A stretch of 64,000 nt of DNA from contig NZ_CP054932.1 in the NCBI RefSeq assembly GCF_013364275.1, positions 5,084,001 to 5,148,000 of the forward strand, read 5' to 3'. Both the position numbers and the translations under genes were made by a program. Each line of letters opens with the position of its first letter. Position 1 is the stretch's first letter. A model generated the notes under the pieces. That model saw only the letters and a program-made list of their open reading frames with translations. It was not told the DNA's origin and did no database searches. Of this stretch, positions 17,197-24,611 are shown piece by piece. This stretch comes from Actinomadura sp. NAK00032. GTDB taxonomy: Bacteria; Actinomycetota; Actinomycetes; Streptosporangiales; Streptosporangiaceae.

Positions 17197-18228
17197 TCAG
17201 CTCTCGCGTGTCGCGGCGGCGTCCCGCTCCGCCTCGCCGGTTTCCGCCGCCACCTCCGGCGCGCCCTCGCCGGCCTTGGCTGCCTTGCCGCCGCCGACCG
17301 CGAGGCTCGCCACGGTGGTGGCGGTGAGCGTCCCGGCGATCACCGCGAGGGACAGCCAGATCGGGATCTCCGGTGCCCAGGCGACACCGTACTCGTGCAG
17401 CGCGTGGAAGATCAGCTTGACCCCGATGAAGCCGAGGATGAACGCCAGCCCGTGCGCGAGGTAGACCAGCCGGTCGGTGAGCCCGCCGAGCAGGAAGTAC
17501 AGCTGGACGAGGCCCATCAGCGCGAACGCGTTGGCCGTGAACACCAGGTACGGCTCGGTGGTCAGCCCGAAGATCGCCGGGATCGAGTCGAGCGCGAACA
17601 GCACGTCGGTGGAGCCGATCGCGATCATGACGATGGCCATCGGGGTGATCAGCCGCCGGCCGCCCCGCCGGGTGGTGAACCGGGCGCCGTCGTACTCGTC
17701 GGAGGTCGGGATGACGCGCTTGGCCCACCGCAGCAGCGCGTTCTCCTTGAACTCGTCCTCGTCGTCGCCGCGCACCAGCCCGATCGCGGTCCAGATGAGG
17801 AACGCGCCGAAGAGGAAGAACACCCAGGTGAAGGTGGAGATCGCGGCGGCGCCCACCGCGATGAACAGGCCGCGCAGCAGCAGCGCGATCACGATGCCCG
17901 CCATCAGCACGGTGTGCTGGGCCTGCTTCGGCACCGCGAACCGGGCGAGGATCACCATGAAGACGAACAGGTTGTCGACGCTGAGGCTCTTCTCGGTGAC
18001 GAACCCGCCGAAGTACTCTCCGGCGTACCGGCCGCCGGCGAAGATCCAGACGCCGACGCCGAACGCCACGGCGAGGCCGATGTAGATCGTGGACCAAAAC
18101 GCGGCCCTGCGGGTGGTGAACTCCCGCGTGTCGTTGCGGTGGATCAGGAACAGGTCGGCGGCGATGACGGCGAGGATGCCTGCGAGGGTGAGGCCCCACA
18201 CCAGGGGGGACACGGACAACGTGAACAC
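17197..18228 (-). CDS. TerC-family membrane protein (manganese/metal export)
   Basis: Up to 343 residues, with about nine TM helices and the conserved acidic pairs of the family (SVDNLFVFMVIL in TM3, STDVLFALDSIPAIFG in TM6). TerC/Alx proteins export Mn or help metallate secreted enzymes. The C terminus is an Ala/Glu-rich tail. The GTG at 18228 sits directly on the ribosome-binding site GGAGGT, so the TTG at 18219, seven bases after GGAGGT, is the better-spaced start and would shorten the protein by three residues. The site is inside a hairpin of the yybP-ykoY-like leader, so expression is probably switched by manganese. Confidence 0.9.
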   Translation of the reverse strand: MFTLSVSPLVWGLTLAGILAVIAADLFLIHRNDTREFTTRRAAFWSTIYIGLAVAFGVGVWIFAGGRYAGEYFGGFVTEKSLSVDNLFVFMVILARFAVPKQAQHTVLMAGIVIALLLRGLFIAVGAAAISTFTWVFFLFGAFLIWTAIGLVRGDDEDEFKENALLRWAKRVIPTSDEYDGARFTTRRGGRRLITPMAIVMIAIGSTDVLFALDSIPAIFGLTTEPYLVFTANAFALMGLVQLYFLLGGLTDRLVYLAHGLAFILGFIGVKLIFHALHEYGVAWAPEIPIWLSLAVIAGTLTATTVASLAVGGGKAAKAGEGAPEVAAETGEAERDAAATRES

Positions 18229-18352
18229 CTCCAGCGGACACGAACGAGCGCTGGAGGTCTCTCCCGCCCTGAAGAGAATGCGGGCCGCGGAACCCGGGCC
18301 GGCATGGGCCGACCGTATTGACGAGAACCGCGCGCGGGGATACTCCCCTCCA
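18227..18352 (-). promoter_or_regulatory. yybP-ykoY-like manganese riboswitch controlling TerC
   Basis: On the minus strand the leader has TGGAGG directly followed by GGAGTA (18341-18352), an internal GTCAATACGG segment (about 18313-18321) and GAGACCTCCA (18252-18261). TGGAGG and CCTCCA can form the closing P1 helix. The same CCTCCAGCG instead pairs perfectly, 10 of 10, with CGCTGGAGGT at 18227-18236, which holds the Shine-Dalgarno. Metal binding that stabilises P1 would free the ribosome site. The conserved GGGGAGUA and GAGACC blocks and the TerC gene downstream fit the yybP-ykoY class; the match is from memory of the consensus, without a covariance search. Confidence 0.72.
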
Positions 18353-18419
18353 TTTGCCTACTTGAACGCAGGCCGCGGCGGGGCGGTTCCCCGTTCAGCG
18401 GTCTTTTTCCGAACCCGTT

Positions 18420-18441
18420 CCGAACCCTGTCCCCGGTTCGG
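18420..18441 (-). terminator. Hairpin after the GT4 gene
   Basis: The minus strand holds a 7-bp perfect stem, CCGAACC and GGTTCGG with an 8-base loop, starting 5 bases after the glycosyltransferase stop. A second GGTTCGG lies just beyond, followed by AAAAAG on the minus strand. It could end the envelope operon before the TerC leader. There is no U-tract, as is usual in high-GC actinobacteria. Confidence 0.45.
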
Positions 18442-18445
18442 GCGT

Positions 18446-19642
18446 CTAACGCCCGGCGGCCAGCTCCCGGTAGACGCCGGCGAGCTGCTCGACGGCGTCG
18501 TCCTCGTCCGGCAGCGCCGCGGCGCGCTCGGCGGCGGCCGCGCCGAGCCGCGCCGCGAGCGACGGGTCGTCCAGCACCCGGCTCACCGCGCGCTCCAGCG
18601 CCTCCGGGTCGCCCGGCGGCACCAGCAGCGCCGCCCTGCTCTCCGGCCCCTGCAGCAGCGACCCCCCGGCGGGCCGCGGCTCGGCGCCCACCATGCCGGG
18701 GATGCCGCCGACCCGCGTCGCGACGAGCGGCCGCCCGGCCCGCAGGATCTCCTGGACGATCAGCGGCTGCCCCTCCCACACGCTCGGCAGCACCGCCACG
18801 TCGCACGCCGCCAGCAGCCCGGGCACGTCGGAGCGGTGGCCGAGCAGCCGGACGGGCAGGTCCTCGGCCTCGATCCGGGCGCCCAGCTCCCCGGCCAGCG
18901 GGCCGTCCCCGGCGATCGCGACCAGCGGCCGCGGGGTGCGGGCCGCCCAGACCGCGGCGGCGTCCAGCAGCGTGGGCAGGCCCTTCTGCGCGGCGAGCCG
19001 CCCCACCGTGAGGATCAGCGGCCGGTCCCCCACGCCGAGCTCGGCCCGCAGGTCGGCGCGCGCGGCCGGGCCCGGCTGCGCCTTCGGCGCCGGGGCGGGC
19101 ACGAGCGCGTGCCCCACCGACCGGGCGCCGAGCGAGCGCATCCGCTCCTCCAGGTCGGGCGAGACGCCGAGGACGCGGGCGGCGCCGCGCGCGACGACGC
19201 GCTCCAGCGCCCCGTAGACCGCGGCCGTCCGCCCGCCCGCGATGACCGCGTTGTGCAGGGTGACCACCAGCGGCGGGCCGCCCCGGGAGAACCGCAGCGG
19301 GCCCGGCGCGACCCGCGCTCCCGCCGCCACCGCGAGCGCCCCCGCCCGCAGCCCGTGCGCGTGCACGACGTCGGCGCCGCGCAGCAGCGACCGCAGCCGC
19401 GCCACCGCCCTCGCGTCGTGCACCGGGCGCGGCCGGTCGGCGAGGTCGACCTCGGCGAACCGGGCCCCGGCGGCACCGAACCCGAACTGCTCCTCGGTCG
19501 CCGCGGGCCCGCACACCAGCACCCGGGCGCCGCGGCCGGCGATGCCCGCCGCCACCGACCGGACGTGCCGCCCGACGCCGCCCGCGCTCGTGCCGAGGAC
19601 GAGCGCGACGCGCAGGCCCTCCAGGTCCCGGCCGTCAGCCAT
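18446..19642 (-). CDS. GT4-family glycosyltransferase
   Basis: 398 residues in the GT-B fold. The N-terminal Rossmann half starts LRVALVLGTSAGGVGRHV. The C-terminal donor-binding half has LTVGRLAAQKG, the phosphate/ribose-binding AGDGPL and the PSVWEGQPLIVQEILRAGRP signature, in which the EX7E acids bind the sugar nucleotide. The start codon lies 8 bases inside the MurJ-like gene, so the two are coupled. Paired with a flippase and an MraY-like protein, it probably glycosylates a lipid-linked or envelope molecule at the inner face of the membrane; the sugar is unknown. Confidence 0.88.
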   Translation of the reverse strand: MADGRDLEGLRVALVLGTSAGGVGRHVRSVAAGIAGRGARVLVCGPAATEEQFGFGAAGARFAEVDLADRPRPVHDARAVARLRSLLRGADVVHAHGLRAGALAVAAGARVAPGPLRFSRGGPPLVVTLHNAVIAGGRTAAVYGALERVVARGAARVLGVSPDLEERMRSLGARSVGHALVPAPAPKAQPGPAARADLRAELGVGDRPLILTVGRLAAQKGLPTLLDAAAVWAARTPRPLVAIAGDGPLAGELGARIEAEDLPVRLLGHRSDVPGLLAACDVAVLPSVWEGQPLIVQEILRAGRPLVATRVGGIPGMVGAEPRPAGGSLLQGPESRAALLVPPGDPEALERAVSRVLDDPSLAARLGAAAAERAAALPDEDDAVEQLAGVYRELAAGR

Positions 19643-21296
19643 GGCGTGTCACCTTCCGGGTGAGGACGGCGCGCAGGTCGCGGCCGTCGATCATGAATGC
19701 GAGGGCCAGGAACACCGCGCCCGCGACCAGCGCGGCGAGGGCCCCCGTCCCGACGTTGCGCAGCTCGCCGGCCGCGCCGGTGCCGCCGGGGCCGAGCAGC
19801 GCCGCGACCGCGCAGCCGGCGGCGCCGCCCGCCGCGCCGCCCAGCACCCCGGCCGCGAGCGCGCGCGGCAGGCCGCGGGCGGCCGCCGCGCCCCGCGCGC
19901 GCACGAGCGTGCCGAGCAGCAGCACACCGGCGACGGTCATCCCCAGGGCGTTGCCGGCGCCGAACGCGGCGACGACCCACTGCCGCTCGACCGTCAGCAC
20001 CAGCGCGACGTCGGCGATCATCACGACCCCCCAGCCGGTCGCGACCGCGGCGGCGCCCATCCGCCCCCGGTGGCACGCGTACAGGACGCGGCCGAGATGC
20101 GCGACGAGCCCGTAGCCGAGCAGGCCGGGCGCGAACGCGAGCACCGCCCGCGACAGCACCTCCTGCTGGTCGGGATGGCCGGGGTTGAACACCGCCGCGA
20201 TCGGGACGGCGACGGCGGCGAGCGCGGCGGCGCCCGCGCACGACACCAGGATCACCGCGCGGGTGGTGGACGCGGTCACCGCGTCGAACCGGTCCTGCTC
20301 CCCCGCGCTCATCCGCGCCGACAGCATCGGGAACGCGCTGGTCGCGATCGGCACCGCGAGGATCGCCCAGGGCAGCAGGTAGACCGCCCACGCGTACTGG
20401 TAGTTGGCGAGCGCGCCGTTCGTCCCCCGGGAGCTGAGCCGCACCACCAGCAGCGCCGACAGCTGCTGCGCCGCGACCGTCGCGAGGCCCGCGACCGCGA
20501 GCCGCCGCACCCGCGGCGCCACCCCGTCCGGGAAGCGCAGCGTCGGCCGCAGCCGCAGCTTCAGCCGCCACACCGCGACCCCCGCGGTCGCCGCCATCGC
20601 GACGCCGCCGAGCGCCGTCCCGACCGACAGCGTCAGCATCGCGTCCGTCGGCAGCCCGGCGAGGTCGTTCTCGAAGCCGCGGCCGAGCGGCGCGTAGGCG
20701 AGGTACGCGCCGATCACCACCAGGCTCGACATGAGCGGCGCCAGCGCGGGCGCGGCGAACCGGCGGTGCGACTGCAGCAGCCCGTACAGGACGACCGCCA
20801 TCCCGTACATCACCATCTGCGCCGACATGATCGCGAGCATGGTGGAGCCGGTGTCCACGATCTCGTCGGGCGAGCAGCCCTGCAGGTCGTCGCCGACCAG
20901 CGCCCGCATGATCGGGCGGGCGCCGAGCGCCATCAGCGCCGACAACGGCACCATCAGCACGACGATCCAGGTGAGCAGCGCCGACCCGATCCGGCGGACC
21001 TGCTCGCGGTCGCCGCGCTCGGCGGGCCCGGCGAGCACCGGCACGACCATGCCGGCGAGCGCACCGCCCGCGACGATCTCGTAGACGATGCCGGGGAACT
21101 GCGTCGAGGTGAAGTACGCCTGGCTCAGGCAGGACGTGGTGACGGTCTGGGAGAAGGCGTAGGTGCGGCCGAACCCGGCGAGCCGCGCCAGCACCGTGAG
21201 GACGGCGATGACGACGGCCGCGCCCGCGAGGCCGCCGGCGAACCGGCGCACGCTCGGGGACCGCCGGGCCGGCGGGGACGTTTCGGGAGGGGTCAC
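19635..21296 (-). CDS. MurJ/MviN-like lipid flippase
   Basis: 553 residues with about 14 TM helices. The N-terminal part has LTVLARLAGFGRTYAFSQ, the region of the conserved MurJ arginines, and FPGIVYEIVAGGALAGMVVPVLAG, a MurJ/MviN signature. It starts with GTG. MurJ flips lipid II. Here the gene lies outside a dcw cluster and next to a GT4 enzyme and an MraY-like protein, so it may be a second, specialised flippase rather than the main MurJ. Actinobacteria often hold more than one copy. Confidence 0.88.
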   Translation of the reverse strand: MTPPETSPPARRSPSVRRFAGGLAGAAVVIAVLTVLARLAGFGRTYAFSQTVTTSCLSQAYFTSTQFPGIVYEIVAGGALAGMVVPVLAGPAERGDREQVRRIGSALLTWIVVLMVPLSALMALGARPIMRALVGDDLQGCSPDEIVDTGSTMLAIMSAQMVMYGMAVVLYGLLQSHRRFAAPALAPLMSSLVVIGAYLAYAPLGRGFENDLAGLPTDAMLTLSVGTALGGVAMAATAGVAVWRLKLRLRPTLRFPDGVAPRVRRLAVAGLATVAAQQLSALLVVRLSSRGTNGALANYQYAWAVYLLPWAILAVPIATSAFPMLSARMSAGEQDRFDAVTASTTRAVILVSCAGAAALAAVAVPIAAVFNPGHPDQQEVLSRAVLAFAPGLLGYGLVAHLGRVLYACHRGRMGAAAVATGWGVVMIADVALVLTVERQWVVAAFGAGNALGMTVAGVLLLGTLVRARGAAAARGLPRALAAGVLGGAAGGAAGCAVAALLGPGGTGAAGELRNVGTGALAALVAGAVFLALAFMIDGRDLRAVLTRKVTRHG

Positions 21297-21331
21297 GCGC
21301 GTGGACGTTCTCCGGGGAGCGGCGGGCCGGC

Positions 21332-22306
21332 CTAGGCGGGGCCCGCCGCGACGCCGTCGCCCGCCGGGCCCGCCTGCGGCGGGACGGACGGCCGGTAGGC
21401 GTCCCGCGTGGCGGGCTTGTCCGCGGCGGCGGGGGCGGGCACGGCGGCCGGGCGGCGGCCGAGCATGTCGATGCGGTTCAGCACCGGGTTGCCCGCGATG
21501 ACCTTGGTGAAGCTGACGAACTCGCTGGCGGCGTTCAGCCCGGCGAGCCCGGCCAGCACGGCCAGGCGCGGCCCGCGCCCGAGCCGGGTCGCGCCGAGGC
21601 CGAGCAGCGCGCCGAGCGCGTTCGCGCCGGTGTCGCCGAGCATCGCGCGCTCACCGAGGTCCTCGGGGAGCAGCGCGACGGCGGCGCCGAGCGGCGCCGC
21701 GACGACCGCGGAGCCGGAGCGGGTCAGCGCCAGCGGGCCGCCGGCGAGCAGGCCGACCTTGATCGCCCGGCCGGGGCGCAGGTCGAACAGGTTCATCAGG
21801 TTCGCGCCGCCGGCGATGATCGCGCCGTTGACGAGCGTGTCGAACGCGCGCCCGGTGCGGGACGGGGCGGGCGACCCCGCGACCGCGGCGGCGGCCAGCC
21901 CGGTCGCGCCGATGCCGAGGATCTTCACCGCGCCGCTGGTGACCTCGCCGCGGGCGAGCGCGGTGAGGTGGCCCTTGAAGCCGCGGGAGGCGCCCGACCC
22001 GGCGAGGTCGTCGTAGCCGCCGAGGACGCCGGAGCCGGTGCCGGCGAGCAGCGCGGCGGCGCGCGTCCGGCCGGCGGCGCCGGGGACGAGGAGCCCGGCC
22101 GCGGCGGCGCCCGCGACGAACGCGGGCCCCTCCAGCAGCGTCACCGGCTCGCCGCGGTGGTTGGTGCGCCCCCAGACCTCCTCGCCCGGCAGCCCGTTCA
22201 GGCCGGGCGGCCGCCGGGTCAGCGCGGCATGGGCGGCGCGCGCCGCCGCCGCGCCGAGGGCCAGGCCCGCCGCGAGCCGCGCGCCCCTCGCGATGCCTCT
22301 GCTCAT
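21332..22306 (-). CDS. Divergent MraY/WecA-like membrane protein
   Basis: 324 residues with 8-10 hydrophobic segments. Segments line up with the polyprenyl-phosphate GlcNAc/MurNAc-phosphate transferase family: GYDDLAGSGASRGFKGHL (the DDxxK loop), NLMNLFDLRPG (NxxNLxDG-like, with the usual DGLDGLA replaced) and MLGDTGANALGALLG (GD-S-like loop). The C-terminal HxH loop is not visible, and about 50 residues of Pro/Ala-rich tail follow. It may be an active transferase of altered specificity or a non-catalytic relative. It lies 4 bases after mctB and 35 before the MurJ-like gene. Confidence 0.8.
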   Translation of the reverse strand: MSRGIARGARLAAGLALGAAAARAAHAALTRRPPGLNGLPGEEVWGRTNHRGEPVTLLEGPAFVAGAAAAGLLVPGAAGRTRAAALLAGTGSGVLGGYDDLAGSGASRGFKGHLTALARGEVTSGAVKILGIGATGLAAAAVAGSPAPSRTGRAFDTLVNGAIIAGGANLMNLFDLRPGRAIKVGLLAGGPLALTRSGSAVVAAPLGAAVALLPEDLGERAMLGDTGANALGALLGLGATRLGRGPRLAVLAGLAGLNAASEFVSFTKVIAGNPVLNRIDMLGRRPAAVPAPAAADKPATRDAYRPSVPPQAGPAGDGVAAGPA

Positions 22307-22310
22307 CAGG

Positions 22311-23267
22311 TCACCCGTTCTTCCCCGCCGTGGGCGCGGGCGAGGGCAGGTAGCCGCTCGCGCCGGCGCCCGTCCCGTACTGCCCGGACTTGCCGCCGAT
22401 CTCCTTCTGCAGCGCCAGGATCGTCACGACCTGCCCGGACGCGGTGTCCACCGCGTCGACGGTGGAGACCGCGTCGCCGGCGTCGGAGTCGCGCAGCGCC
22501 GCGATCAACCCGCCCTCCTGCGCGGAGGTCGGCGGGCCACCGACGACGGTACCGCGCCCGGCCGCGTCGAGGGCGGTCGCCAGCGAGATCAGGCCCTTGG
22601 TCGCGGCGTCGCCGCCGGAGTAGTTGTACGGGGCGGCGGGCGCGACCATGACGGCGAGCGTGGCGTGCTGGCCCGGCTTGCCGCTGGTGGTGACGTACCC
22701 GGCCTCCTTGAAGCCGTTGAGGACGGCGCCGCCGACGGCGTCCTCGCGGCCGGACTTGGCGGGGTCCTTGGTGACGAGGGCGTTCGCCAGCACCACTCCC
22801 GCCTTGTCGTAGGCGCTCGCGTCGGCGGGGAAGGTCACGTCGTCGGCCTTCAGCTGGGTGGCCAGCTCGTCGACGGTGGTCTGCTGGTCGGCGTCCAGGA
22901 GCTTCTTCTGGATCGTGACGCGGCCGGTGACGGCGGCGCCCGCGTTCTTCGCCAGCTCGCTGACCCGCTCGATGCTGTCGTTGCCGGCGCCCGGCGTCTC
23001 GATCAGCACGACCGACTGGTCCTTCAGCCGGTTCGCGACGAGCTGGGGCGACAGCACGTTCGCGAACTGCTCCTGCCCCTTCACCTGGTGCTCGAGCTCG
23101 CGCTGCGCCAGCCGGGCCTGCTGGGCGGTCTTGGCCGCCGAGTTGGCCTGCTGGCGCAGGGTGTCGCTCACCGAGTCCGACAGGGTGGTGGAGCCCAGCA
23201 CGATGCCGAGCGCCAGCGCGAGGAAGATCGCGACGATGGAGACGAGATGGTAGCGGAAATCGATCAC
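22311..23267 (-). CDS. mctB: MctB/SteB family protein (Rv1698-like channel or envelope factor)
   Basis: 318 residues, near the 314 of Rv1698. The N terminus VIDFRYHLVSIVAIFLALALGIVLG is a single membrane anchor with the family's conserved start. A coiled-coil of about 60 residues (LRQQANSAAKTAQQARLAQR) follows, then an extracytoplasmic alpha/beta domain ending in a flexible tail. In mycobacteria Rv1698 was described as an outer-membrane copper-efflux channel (MctB). In corynebacteria the homologue SteB works with SteA in cell separation through RipA. The GTG start overlaps the steA stop by 4 bases (GTGA), which supports the SteA/SteB partnership. Confidence 0.9.
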   Translation of the reverse strand: MIDFRYHLVSIVAIFLALALGIVLGSTTLSDSVSDTLRQQANSAAKTAQQARLAQRELEHQVKGQEQFANVLSPQLVANRLKDQSVVLIETPGAGNDSIERVSELAKNAGAAVTGRVTIQKKLLDADQQTTVDELATQLKADDVTFPADASAYDKAGVVLANALVTKDPAKSGREDAVGGAVLNGFKEAGYVTTSGKPGQHATLAVMVAPAAPYNYSGGDAATKGLISLATALDAAGRGTVVGGPPTSAQEGGLIAALRDSDAGDAVSTVDAVDTASGQVVTILALQKEIGGKSGQYGTGAGASGYLPSPAPTAGKNG

Positions 23268-24517
23268 GTGAAGAGTCCGGTCAGCCAGAAGACGAAGGCG
23301 TGCCAGCGGTCGGCGATCAGGGGACTGATGACGTCCCCCGCCGGGGACATGGCGACGGCGGTGACGATGGCGATGAACGCGCCGAGGACGAGGAACAGCA
23401 GCGACCAGGTGGAGATCCTGCTGCGGTAGAGCCTGCTGACGCCCTTGGCGTCGACGAGCTTGCTGCCCACCCGGAGCCGGGTGAGGAAGGTGCTGGCCAT
23501 GCCGGCGCGGCCCTTGTCGAGGAACTCCACCATGTTGGCGTGCGTGCCGACCGCGACGATCAGGGTGGCGCCCTTGTCGTCGGCGAGCAGCATCGCGATG
23601 TCCTCGCTGGTGGCGGTGGCGGGGAAGACGACGGCCTCCTGCCCCAGCTCGTGGACGCGCTTCAGCCCGGGCGCGCGGCCGTCCCGGTAGGCGTGCACGA
23701 CGATCTCGGCACCGCAGGTGAGCGCGTCGTCGGACACCGAGTCCATGTCCCCGACGATCATGTCGGGGCGGTAGCCGGCCTCCAGCAGCGCGTCGGCGCC
23801 GCCGTCCACCCCGATCAGCACCGGGCGGTACTCGCGGATGTAGGGCCGCAGGGTCGCGATGTCCTCGCGGTAGTGGTAGCCGCGGACGACGATGAGCGCG
23901 TGCCGACCGGCGATCCTCGTGGTGACGTCGGGGACGCCGACGCCGTCGATGAGCAGGTCGCGCTCGCGCTTGACGTACTCCATCGTGTTGGCGACGAACG
24001 CCTCCAGCTGGGCCGCGAGGCCCGCCTTGGCCTCGGTCAGCGCCGCCTCGACGGTCTCGGCCGTCTGCTCGGTGCCCTTGGCCACCACGTCCTCGCCGCG
24101 GTGCACCGCGGGCCCCTCGACCCGGACCTGGTCGCCCTCGTGCAGCTTGGTGAAGATCTCCGGCCCGACGTCGTCCACCAGCGGGATGCCGGCGTCGATC
24201 AGGATCTGCGGGCCGAGGTTCGGGTAGCGCCCGGAGATGCTCGGCGCGACGTTCACCACGGCGCCGACCTCGCACGACACCAGCGCCTCGGCGCTGACCC
24301 GGTCGAGGTCGACGTGGTCGATCACCGCGACGTCGCCGGGCTGCAGCCGCTTGGTCAGGTCCTTGGTGCGGCGGTCGAGCCGGGCCGCGGCGGTGACCCC
24401 GGACCGGCCGTCGTCGCGGCCGCGGCCGAGCGTGAGCACGCGCCGCGGCAGCTTCAGGGCCGGCCGGGCGCCGCGGTCGGCACCGGGCTCGGCGGTGGGT
24501 GACGGGTCGTTCATCAC
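23264..24517 (-). CDS. steA: SteA, thiamine-pyrophosphokinase-like cell-division factor
   Basis: 417 residues, homologous to Rv1697. The cytosolic body contains a degenerate thiamine pyrophosphokinase-like fold (LIGVDGGADALLEAGYRPDMIVGDMDSVSD and later ATSEDIAMLLADDKG). The C terminus has one or two TM helices (STWSLLFLVLGAFIAIVTA). Corynebacterial SteA binds SteB and regulates RipA-dependent daughter cell separation. GTG at 24517 and ATG at 24514 are both possible starts. It is coupled to mctB/steB by a 4-base overlap and lies 94 bases downstream of recN. Confidence 0.9.
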   Translation of the reverse strand: MMNDPSPTAEPGADRGARPALKLPRRVLTLGRGRDDGRSGVTAAARLDRRTKDLTKRLQPGDVAVIDHVDLDRVSAEALVSCEVGAVVNVAPSISGRYPNLGPQILIDAGIPLVDDVGPEIFTKLHEGDQVRVEGPAVHRGEDVVAKGTEQTAETVEAALTEAKAGLAAQLEAFVANTMEYVKRERDLLIDGVGVPDVTTRIAGRHALIVVRGYHYREDIATLRPYIREYRPVLIGVDGGADALLEAGYRPDMIVGDMDSVSDDALTCGAEIVVHAYRDGRAPGLKRVHELGQEAVVFPATATSEDIAMLLADDKGATLIVAVGTHANMVEFLDKGRAGMASTFLTRLRVGSKLVDAKGVSRLYRSRISTWSLLFLVLGAFIAIVTAVAMSPAGDVISPLIADRWHAFVFWLTGLFT

Positions 24518-24611
24518 CGTCCATCCTGCCAGAGCGCCGCAGTGGACGCCGGAAGGCGCGACCGTCCAGGCGTGTCCGATCGAGCACGCTCTGTAGCGTT
24601 TGCCGGGGCGG

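Noticed and set aside
15541..18321. Plus-strand frame of 926 codons over the acyl-CoA dehydrogenase and TerC genes
   Set aside because: It crosses two well-supported minus-strand genes and the riboswitch, and its composition is that of an antisense frame.
22311..24587. Single 758-codon protein covering steA and mctB
   Set aside because: Its N-terminal part is an out-of-frame shadow of steA; mctB starts at the GTG at 23267 overlapping the steA stop.
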